A stretch of DNA of 64,000 nt, from contig JAPFFF010000003.1 of the NCBI GenBank assembly GCA_039105265.1, positions 2,852,001 to 2,916,000 on the forward strand, given 5' to 3'. This stretch comes from Tritrichomonas musculus (Eukaryota; Parabasalia; Tritrichomonadida; Tritrichomonadidae). A model generated the notes under the pieces. It was not told the origin of the DNA, searched no databases, and was given only the letters and a program-made list of their open reading frames with translations. Position numbers and translations under genes: made by a program. This document shows, one piece after another, positions 1 through 8,591 of this stretch. Positions within the stretch are counted from its first letter, which is position 1. Each line of letters opens with the position of its first letter.

Positions 1-32
1 ATAAGTATTCATCATTCTTTTTAACCTTCATA

Positions 33-1788
33 AAAGGTAGGTTGGCGAATGCAATCAGACATAAATCGTTATTTATTAGGTTTCAATTTAATATATTTAT
101 TTTATAATTTATAAATAAATATCTATATATTTTACACCGTAAATATATTTATAAAACTAAATATATGTTTAGATATTTTAATTTTATTATAAATTTTAAA
201 ATTTGAATGTTTTTTTTATTGTTTTTTAAACATATATTTTGTATGAAATATTTAAATTTTAAAATCGCAAACAAGTCATATTAATATTAGATAAAATATA
301 TACTATATAAATATCATTTATATTTTTATAAGTTCTTTTACAATTGCATAAATATTGTTTTTTATATTTGAATGAATTGAATGCTTTCAATAGTATCAAG
401 ATAAATTTATCCAAATTTTAAAATAAATAATTAATAACTTAGCTTTATCTTTATTTTAGATAATAATATTCATTATAATAGTTGCAAATATATAAAATAA
501 TTTAAACAAAATCTTAAATACACTAGGGAAATAAAGCTTTATTGATTTTAATTCAATTTTTGAATGAAATCCTCTCAAATATCATTTTTTCGTATTGACA
601 ATAACTCGCCAAGGTAATTAAAATATAATAAATAAATGGTTTGAATATAAATAATAATTGATGTAGATTAGAAAAAATTATTAATAAGTCATAATAATTA
701 ATATTTACATTTAGAAAAGCTCCTTTTTAACGAAAATGAATACAAAAAAATCAGAATAAAAAAAATTGAACGTTAGCCATTAATAATTTATATATAGATG
801 CTTTTATATTATTATGAATATTACAATATAGAAGTTTCAACCAAAAATTTTCTGACTATTTTGAGAAAAATTGCTTAAAATAGTGTCAGTCTTCAAAATT
901 TCAAAACCAATTTTTTTAGCCAGTATCAAAAATAAAAGTATTTAATTAGCTTTAAATGATTTGGTAGGATACAGCTAATTATTTTATGTTTCTATATTTT
1001 GGAAAATGCAGTTTTCCAAAAAATCAATAATATCTGATTTTCCATTATTTGAAATTTTATAATAATTTTTAATTATAATAGAAATTAATATATCTAAATA
1101 ATTAATAATATTAAAAATATATTCATTATTTATTGAGATATATACAAAATATACCAAAATTTTTGAAGTATTCAATTCGCCTTCGGCGGTTTTGTAAACT
1201 ACGGCGACATCACCTATTTTTAAATAGTTTATACCGAATTTTGGAATTACGGCGAATGGAGTTGAAATTACGGCATATAAAAAACGGTAACTTTTTCAAA
1301 TAATAAATGATCATGCCAAAACTTTTTGAATAATTGCTTTGAATACTTTATATTATATATAAAAAATTCATTTTAATAAACTAAACCAATTTATTACAGA
1401 AATTAATCTCAATTGCATATGGTTGTCCTTGCAGTTATATAAGTTGATTTTATTCAACATCAACATAACATTATTCACTCAAATCATCTTCGCCTGCTCA
1501 AATCAATTATCCAATTTCAATCTCATAACTTTTTCAGAAGACTGAAGAGTCTCCTCCATTTATTATCAAACGTGTAATAAAAAATTACTAATAAGTAATA
1601 ATATTAATTGAATTTAAAAGATTTTGAAAAAATAATATAATTATATTTCTTCTCAAAATCGACCAAATAAAATACAGCAATTGTATAGAGGTGTTTCGGT
1701 AAAATTACGGATTTGACAACGGCACTCTCCAACTACGGCCTACGGCCGTAAGGGTTATTCGCCGACCTACGGTAGGTCACCTACCTTT
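33..1788. mobile_element. Candidate non-autonomous TIR element
   Basis: The left end (33-50) reads AAAGGTAGGTTGGCGAAT. The right end (1757-1788), reverse-complemented, starts AAAGGTAGGT and ends CGGCGAAT, with about 14 extra bases between that themselves form a GACCTA/TAGGTC palindrome. Inside, a short TACGGC motif recurs near the right end and in a second GC-rich patch at 1185-1275, while the rest is very AT-rich with no credible ORF. That is the layout of a MITE-like DNA transposon with subterminal repeats. I cannot define a target-site duplication, so the borders are approximate and the family is unknown. Confidence 0.4.
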
Positions 1789-1985
1789 CCTTTATAATTT
1801 ATTTTGATTGATTTTTTATATTTTTTATTGATGCTCATATTGATAACAAATAAAATACAATTAAGTATAATTATTTATACATATCTCTGATAATTTCATA
1901 AAAAATTTTATTAAGGTTCTCCTTCCCTAAAAAAATGTAAATTATTCAATATTGAATTAACTCATAGAATATATAATTCAATAGA

Positions 1986-2204
1986 AGACCTCTTAGTTAA
2001 GAAAGGTGGCCGTTAATTTATTTGTCTCAAAGTTCGTTATTTTATTTCAAACTTCCTTATGTTTTGAATGCTACTTACAAATTAAAAATTTTATTTTTCT
2101 CTCAAAATCCTAACAAAGTTTGAGAGGAGATAACAAATTTGGATAGAATTATAACAAACTTTGAGACAAATAAATTAACGGCCACCTTTCTTAACTAAGA
2201 GGTC
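1986..2204. mobile_element. MITE with perfect 49-bp terminal inverted repeats
   Basis: Bases 1986-2034 and 2156-2204 are exact reverse complements over 49 bp (outer ends AGACCTCTTAGTTAAG / CTTAACTAAGAGGTCT), around a central spacer of about 121 bp with no ORF. Both flanks carry AGA directly next to the ends, a possible 3-bp target duplication. Perfect arms in such AT-rich DNA point to a recent insertion or to selection on the ends. The autonomous parent is not in this window and the superfamily is unassigned. Confidence 0.75.
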
Positions 2205-3620
2205 TAGAGCATTTTTCGGAAAAAGTTTTGGTGAAAAATAAAAATATTTGGCCTCAACGATTAAATCTTATTTTATTCAAAATTTTATTGAATCTTTAAT
2301 TCTATGATTTCTATCTGTAAAAAAACAAAATCGGTAAGATTTCATAAATATATTTTTATTAAATCATATGAAATATATATCTATATAAATTTTATATTTT
2401 AATTCATTTTTAAAAACGATATTTATGTATATTTTATTTGTGAAATCTCATTGAATTTAATCTTATGAATTTGAAAGGAGAACCTTAAATAAAATTTGAT
2501 AATCAATTCGAGTGTAAAATTCCCTATTTTATATTTTGAATTTTTATTCATTACAATAAGCTCAATATATTGATTTGTCTGAAAAATGACTATATGAATC
2601 TCAATATGTGATGAAAAAAAAAACATTTTTATTATTGAAATATTGAATGCTGATAGTGGATTTTTTCTGATTAAAGATTATAATTAGCGTTTTACAACCG
2701 TTTTTTATATTGAAAATGTTTTATGTAAAATATTCAAAAAATTGTTTATGCTTTTTTGATATCTTAATAAATATTCATTTAAATATATTAATTATATTAT
2801 TTCTATAATTATTTTTTAATATATGAAATAAAAAGTAAAAATAATTACACTTTCATTTTTATATACGATATTTGATATCAGATTTCTTGTAAAAACAAAT
2901 TTTTGTGCATAATCTATGATTAAATTGGTATAAAATTATGATAAATAATTTTACGTCTCTTTAAATTAGATAAATTATTATTTGTACTGATAATCAACAA
3001 ATTATTAAAAAACAAACCTATTAAATGCTTTATAAGACTGAAAACCTATTTACACTATATCAATAAACAAACATATTAATAAGAATAATGCTATATTTAT
3101 TTAACATCAATGCTATCATGAAATATATTATTTAAAAATATTCAGAAAACATAAAGACTCAATAAAAACACTGATAAAAGAAATGGTATCTAATGCTATA
3201 CCATTAATTTAAAATTCAAACCGAATTTAACTAATTCTATAAAATATTAAATACTTCCAATATTTCTCGTATTGCTTTCTTTAAACTCAAAAAGATCCCA
3301 TATTTCAAAAATACTTTTTTATAGATATTGTAATGGTAATAATTATTTTTCCTTATTTCTTTTATTGATCATTTTAGAAAACATTTACACTTTCCCCTCA
3401 AAAAATTGAATTTAAATTCTGGGAACCATGCAATTTTCTGAAAAACCGCCATTTTATATAAAACCTTAATTATAATATCAGAAAAGTTGTAAACATTATT
3501 TGATTTTTGTATGAATAAACATAAAATTTTGAATTAAAAATAAAGATACAAATTTTAATTGAGTTGAAATATAATTATCTTTTAAAAATTAATTATTTTT
3601 ATAAAAAAAGTATCGAATTC
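2205..3620. other. AT-rich non-coding spacer
   Basis: This stretch is very AT-rich with many homopolymer and TA runs. Only short reading frames without recognisable similarity occur. I see no RNA gene or further repeat that I can support. Confidence 0.6.
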
Positions 3621-3625
3621 TCATT
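3621..3625 (+). promoter_or_regulatory. Initiator-like TCATT
   Basis: TCATT matches the trichomonad initiator (TCAYW, transcription starting at the A). It would give a 19-nt leader to the ATG at 3642 and supports that start over the in-frame TTG at 3564. Confidence 0.5.
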
Positions 3626-3641
3626 TAATTTCAAGTTTATA

Positions 3642-4526
3642 ATGGGAAGCCAAGAATCATCAGATAAGATTAAAGAAATCCCATATGAAAAAAAAATGCA
3701 TAAGCTCAACAATAACTTTCGAGAAGAAAAACTTGTTGAGTATCGAAATTCGTCATCAATTCGCAAAGGTATGAAAGCATTTTGTAAAATAGGAAGATAT
3801 TTAAATGATAAAAATCCGGATACTATATCGAAAGAAAAATTAGACAAAGTTTGTTTTCTAATCATTAACTCATATAATCGAAAAACTTATCAGCTCGGAT
3901 CTGGGCCAATAAACGATGGGTATATGGTGGCAAAACAGCATCAACTTCGAAATTACTACATTTATTTTTTACATAATCCATCAAAAAGCCAATTTAAAAA
4001 ATGGACAGTATTTTTCTTAAATAATACACAAAAATCTTTAACAATTTTTTATGAAGGACGGTCAACGACATTAGTTGGAACAGAAGGTGATGTCATTAAA
4101 GGGCAATCTGATGCCATTGTATTTGAACTTGATTATCTCATTGATCAAGAAATGGGCGAATTACTTTCTCAAAATAAAAATGAAAACTGTCATGTTTTAT
4201 TAATAAGCAATTGTTGTAAAGGCCCTTCAATTTGGTGTTTAGATTCAGAACGATTTCTTAATTTTGAACTACCACCAAATATTGTTTCTATTTCTTCTAT
4301 CAACAAAGCATCTCCACCAAAAAAGTACAACAAAAAAAATGGGAAAAGGTCTGATTTTATTGATGGGATTTTTGTATACTATTTGCTAAAGATTGAAAAA
4401 GAAAATCCGAATATTACTCCTGAAGAAATTTCGAGGCAGATGGATCCTCTTTTGAATAAATATGAGTTGTCTTTTTATCATTATTGCACATCGAGCAGCC
4501 TAAATTCAAAAATAATGATCCCATAA
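3642..4526 (+). CDS. Caspase-fold (metacaspase-like) protein, probably protease-dead
   Basis: A 294-residue protein from the first ATG. The central part has the clan CD layout: a strand LTIFYEGRST where metacaspases carry the catalytic YSGHG histidine loop, a GDVIKGQSDAIVFEL segment like the substrate-loop region, and LLISNCCKGPSIW where they have DSCHSGS. The cysteine position is kept but the histidine is replaced by Arg and the usual HSG after the Cys is KGP, so peptidase activity is unlikely. The N-terminus MGSQESS fits an N-myristoylation site (Gly2, Ser6), suggesting membrane attachment. Inference: a pseudoenzyme scaffold or regulator. It stands alone between a non-coding region and decayed genes. 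Confidence 0.6.
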   Translation: MGSQESSDKIKEIPYEKKMHKLNNNFREEKLVEYRNSSSIRKGMKAFCKIGRYLNDKNPDTISKEKLDKVCFLIINSYNRKTYQLGSGPINDGYMVAKQHQLRNYYIYFLHNPSKSQFKKWTVFFLNNTQKSLTIFYEGRSTTLVGTEGDVIKGQSDAIVFELDYLIDQEMGELLSQNKNENCHVLLISNCCKGPSIWCLDSERFLNFELPPNIVSISSINKASPPKKYNKKNGKRSDFIDGIFVYYLLKIEKENPNITPEEISRQMDPLLNKYELSFYHYCTSSSLNSKIMIP

Positions 4527-4809
4527 GCAGCAATACTTTTAGTTTACAGTAAGTTATTCAATAATATTATTATGTTTTTATTTGGTTTTAAATTTATCCT
4601 ATATATAATAAGAGTTCATTTTGAACATTTATATCATTAAAAAAATCCTATCTCTAATATATAAAGAGTTTTTATTCAAAAATGATTAAAATATAGTATC
4701 ATTAACTTTTTTATCCTCTTCTTCATCTTCTTTTGATTCATAATTTTTTTCTTCAATTCAATATTAATATCATTGATAGATGATGAATCATGAAATTTAT
4801 TTATTTAAA

Positions 4810-5106
4810 ACGTTATTTTGGATGTAAATCTTATTTTATAGTCAAATCCATAAAGATGAGAGAGATCGAAAGCCACGAATTAGTTGATTACAACTATCAT
4901 GATGGATCGATAATCGTGCTTTTTCAGAGTGTTTATGCTTAGATACAATAAATATTCCATAATTTGTGACAGGAATTGGGAAAAGTGCTTTTGAATATTG
5001 CGTTTATATAAACATTTTATGGATGTAAATCTTTGTGGAAAATAAAAATTCCAGTTTCTATAAAAAATATTTATATTGATGCATTTAGCGGATGTTTAAA
5101 GCTGAA
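4810..5106 (+). pseudogene. Relic of BspA-like LRR surface-protein gene
   Basis: Fragments in shifting frames show the BspA/LRR_5 pattern: FGCKS near 4815; AFSECLCLDTINIP and GIGKSAFEYC pieces around 4910-5010; then GCKSLWKIKIPVSIKNI and IDAFSGCLKLK at 5015-5100. Spacing of the GC..L and IP..I elements matches 23-residue LRR_5 repeats, a hugely expanded surface family in trichomonads. No ATG and no continuous frame remain, with stops and frame changes between repeats, so this is a dead fragment of about three repeats. Confidence 0.55.
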
Positions 5107-5121
5107 ATGAATTATAATTTC

Positions 5122-5189
5122 AATAATATGCTCTATATTTAAAACGTTTTTTTTTTTTAAATATATATTCAAATATAGAGCATATTATT
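5122..5189. repeat. Perfect 19-bp inverted repeat (hairpin)
   Basis: AATAATATGCTCTATATTT at 5122-5140 is exactly complementary to 5171-5189, with a 30-nt A/T loop containing a long T run. It lies between the LRR relic and the Cys-rich relic. It may be a small palindromic element or a chance product of AT-rich drift; the perfect match makes the first more likely. Confidence 0.6.
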
Positions 5190-5389
5190 TTAAATTGAAG
5201 TTGATGTTGAATTTTTAAAGTTACAAGAAAAATATAAATATAATGTCAATGCTTACAATTGTATAATAAAATACTTTGAATAATTACATTTATTTTTAAA
5301 TTATAATATTATTTAAAAATAACATAGAATACTGAACGAAAACATATGCTTTGGAAAAAATAAATTAATATTATGAGAATTTATTTCTG

Positions 5390-5755
5390 GATTTACCACA
5401 ATATCCACATTTATTATCATATCCAAATGAATTATCATAGCCGCATTCATATTTTAGCTTATCACAATATCTACATCTGTCATCATAGATAATTAAATGC
5501 TTATACCACCTTCACATTTTTGGTTTATCGCAATACTGGCATGGGTTTTCATACCCAATTTAATTCTCATATCAGCATTCGTATTTTGGTTTATTGTATA
5601 ATATTAACACTTATTATCATTGTAAAATGAGTACCCATAACCACATTTACATTTTTGCTTATTACAATACTGACATATGTTTTCATACCCAATTGAATAC
5701 TCGTAACCGCATTCACATTTAGGTTTATCACAAAATTGGCACTTGTTATGAAAAT
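5390..5755 (-). pseudogene. Decayed Cys-rich repeat gene (about 66-bp tandem units)
   Basis: On the minus strand five to six imperfect copies of a 22-codon unit follow each other, with the pattern CQYCNKQKCKCGY-x-YS-x-GY-x-N-x-C (best copies at 5590-5755). Pairs of CxxC and CxC suggest a zinc-ribbon-like repeat protein. Copies toward 5390 drift, with stops and cysteine loss, and no ATG-led frame spans the array. The parent family is not known to me. Confidence 0.5.
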
Positions 5756-6177
5756 AGAATTATCTTATAAAAATAAATATTTTTTTGTTTAAATCTTTAT
5801 TTATTAAAATACAATGCATTTTCAGTCCTCATGTTGCTCAAATGCATTTGACCTGAGTGGATGTATAATATATATAGCAATAAGTACGTTTATTTATTGA
5901 CAAATTTTTTTTATAAATGATACATCACCTTCCTACATTTTTGGATTGATATTTTATCAAAAAGTTTTAACTTTTTTATAAGAAATTAATGCATTTTATA
6001 ACATGACAATATATTGATTCCTCATTTTCAAAAATATGTTTAATTTGGTTTTAAAACTTATATTATTCTATATAAAATAATATATCTGCATGATAAGAAT
6101 TAAATAAATTCATAATGGAAGATATATGAGTTTTGTAAAAAAGCAAAACAAAACAAAAAAAATTGACAAACTAATAA
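5756..6177. other. AT-rich spacer upstream of kinase-Sel1 gene
   Basis: No reading frame or repeat of note. It ends at the initiator-like site of the next gene. Confidence 0.5.
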
Positions 6178-6182
6178 TCATT
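6178..6182 (+). promoter_or_regulatory. Initiator-like TCATT
   Basis: TCATT with the presumed +1 at 6180 gives a 10-nt leader to the ATG at 6190. It argues against use of the TTG at 6184. Confidence 0.5.
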
Positions 6183-6189
6183 ATTGGTC

Positions 6190-8307
6190 ATGACCGACTC
6201 AGCGTTTTCATATGAGCCATTTCTTATTAATCCTGCTGATTATGAAGATATTCGAGAAATAGGTAATGGACGTTTTGGTACAATGTATGAATCATTCAAA
6301 AAACCAAATAAAGATCAAAAATTTGCAATTCGAAAAACTACATTAAAAGATGAAGAAGGTAATGAAATCAAAGGCGATAGCAGTACAACACGTCATTTTT
6401 TAAGAGAAGTAGAAATTTTTATTCAAATTAGAGCTCAGCCAGTTATTGTCAAATTTTATGGATTTTTCTTATCACCACAGATGATAGTTTTTGAATACCT
6501 TGAAAATGGATCTCTCGCCAGTATTTTCAAAAGATTGCAGAGAGGTGAGAAAGTTCCAGAATGGAATGGAACAACCAAATCAAAAACAGTTTTTGGTATA
6601 GCTACAGCAATTCTTCATTTACAAAATCAAGGCGCATTTCATCGTTATCTAACACCATCAAGCATTCTTTTCGATAAAAATTTTGAACCACGGCTTGTTG
6701 ACTTTGCATACGCAAAAGTTGATACTAATGAAGATACAACTAAGAGCATGATTACCAATAAGACAGTTCAAATTTACCAAGCACCTGAAATTGATGAAGG
6801 AAGATATAATCGACTTGTTGACAATTATTCTTATGGTGTTATTTTATACCAGATTGTTACTGGAAAAGAAGCATTCGATTCAAAAGGACCTGAATTTAAG
6901 GTTAAAAGGCAGATACACGATGGAATGAGACCTCCTATTCCAGAAGATGAATGTCCAAAGCTTGCACCAATAATTGGAGATCTATGGTCAAATAATCCTG
7001 ATGATAGAGCTGAATTTATTGATATAATTAAAGCCTTAAACGATTACAATGAAGAATTATTCCCTGGAACTGATATGGAAGCCTATCGACAATACAGAGA
7101 TCGTGTCCTTAAATCAACGTTCTTAACAAGAGAGAATTTGAATTATATCAACCAGCCAGTCATTACTAAAGAAGATGAAGATCTTTTTGAAACTTATATT
7201 ATAGCTGCTAAAAAGGGAGATACCAAGAATATGCTTAAAGTTGCTCGTGATTATGAAAAGGGTATTGGTACAGAGCAAGATATTGGAGAAGCTATAGATT
7301 GGTACCAAAAAGCTGCAGATAAAGGAGAACCAGAAGCACTTTATAAAATAGCTAATTTTTACTGTGTTGGCTGTCCTGTCTTTGATCCAGATCCTGAGGA
7401 ATACGTTAATAATTTAAAGAAAGCATCAGATAAAAATTATCCACCAGCAATTATTGATTACGCTGTTCTTCTCCAAACAGGAAATTCAGGTGTAACTCAA
7501 GATGTTCCTAAAGCAGAACAAATGTTTAAGAAAATGGCAGATGAACCTTACAGTTATGGAGAAGCACAATACTTTTTAGCACAACTTTATGAATCTACCG
7601 ATAAACCAGAAGAAGCTGTAAAATATTATAATAAAGCACGCGAAAATGGAATTGAGGGTGCACATTGCGATTATGCATCAATGCTTCTTGAAGGAAAAGG
7701 TGTTCATGCTAATCAGCCTGAAGGAATTAAAATTTTGAAACAAGCTGCAGAAAGAGGATTTCCAATGGCAAACTTCAATCTTGGCTATATTTATGAATAT
7801 GGAAGATATGGTCAAGAAAAGAATGCAGCAAATGCAAAGCAATCTCTTAAATATTACCAAGTTGCAGCTGATAAGGGAATGCCCAAAGCAATGGTGAAAG
7901 TGGCAAAAGCACTTTTCAAAGGTGTACATGCTGGTGAAGCTACAGAAAAAGATCCAGTCCGTGCCGCTCGACTTTTCGAACAAGCAGCTAGTATGGGCGA
8001 ACCAGAAGGCCTTCATAGCTGGGGAACATTCTTGCAACATTATCATACTCCTGATGATAAAGCCACAAATACTGAATTAAATGAAAGATATGGAGGAACT
8101 CCAATAAATATTGAGTTGGCTGTTGAATTCTATAAATTGGCTGCAAATGCTGGATTTGTTCCTTCAATGACAAGACTTGGTGAACTTTATGAAAAAGGTA
8201 TTGCAGGTAATAGAAATATAGCTGAAGCTAAGAGATATCTGGAAATGGCTGTTGCAAAAGGATCAAAGGTAGCAAAGAAACTTCTTAGTGAATTAGATTC
8301 AGAATAA
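6190..8307 (+). CDS. Pseudokinase with Sel1-like repeats
   Basis: A 705-residue protein. Residues about 18-290 form a protein-kinase fold: GNGRFG glycine loop, FAIRK at the Lys strand (Arg takes the Lys place in the V-A-I-K register), HRYLTPSSIL in place of HRDLKPxNIL, DFAY in place of DFG, and an intact APE (YQAPEI). Loss of the catalytic Asp and neighbouring Lys makes it a likely pseudokinase. From about residue 340 to the end run roughly nine Sel1-like repeats (A..Y..G..V..D...A...Y..AA..G), a solenoid that binds partners. Such TKL-type kinase-Sel1 fusions are typical of trichomonads. Inference: a cytosolic scaffold. Confidence 0.85.
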   Translation: MTDSAFSYEPFLINPADYEDIREIGNGRFGTMYESFKKPNKDQKFAIRKTTLKDEEGNEIKGDSSTTRHFLREVEIFIQIRAQPVIVKFYGFFLSPQMIVFEYLENGSLASIFKRLQRGEKVPEWNGTTKSKTVFGIATAILHLQNQGAFHRYLTPSSILFDKNFEPRLVDFAYAKVDTNEDTTKSMITNKTVQIYQAPEIDEGRYNRLVDNYSYGVILYQIVTGKEAFDSKGPEFKVKRQIHDGMRPPIPEDECPKLAPIIGDLWSNNPDDRAEFIDIIKALNDYNEELFPGTDMEAYRQYRDRVLKSTFLTRENLNYINQPVITKEDEDLFETYIIAAKKGDTKNMLKVARDYEKGIGTEQDIGEAIDWYQKAADKGEPEALYKIANFYCVGCPVFDPDPEEYVNNLKKASDKNYPPAIIDYAVLLQTGNSGVTQDVPKAEQMFKKMADEPYSYGEAQYFLAQLYESTDKPEEAVKYYNKARENGIEGAHCDYASMLLEGKGVHANQPEGIKILKQAAERGFPMANFNLGYIYEYGRYGQEKNAANAKQSLKYYQVAADKGMPKAMVKVAKALFKGVHAGEATEKDPVRAARLFEQAASMGEPEGLHSWGTFLQHYHTPDDKATNTELNERYGGTPINIELAVEFYKLAANAGFVPSMTRLGELYEKGIAGNRNIAEAKRYLEMAVAKGSKVAKKLLSELDSE

Positions 8308-8591
8308 ATTTACCTTGATTACTCATATTCAATTATTAAAAAATTAATTAATTATTTTAAATAGTAATTAAACTAAGTTATTTAATTCAATAAATAGTTC
8401 ACTTTTAATGAATTAAATTTTTCAATTGATGCCATTAGATAATGAGATTAAGAGAAAACCTCTTTCACAGTTAGAAAATTATTTTTAAATGAGGTGTTCT
8501 GAATATTTATCACCCATTTTTCTTAATGTTAAGTAAAAAAAATCAACATTGTTGATTCAACATGTTTATATAATTCTAATATAACAAAAAA

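Noticed and set aside
984-1175. 63-codon minus-strand frame
   Set aside because: Ile/Asn/Tyr-rich translation typical of random A/T DNA, and inside the candidate TIR element.
2423-2626. 67-codon minus-strand frame
   Set aside because: No motif, A/T-driven composition, no initiator motif.
3564-3641. N-terminal extension of the caspase-fold protein
   Set aside because: It begins with TTG and lies upstream of and over the initiator-like site; ATG 3642 gives a standard leader.
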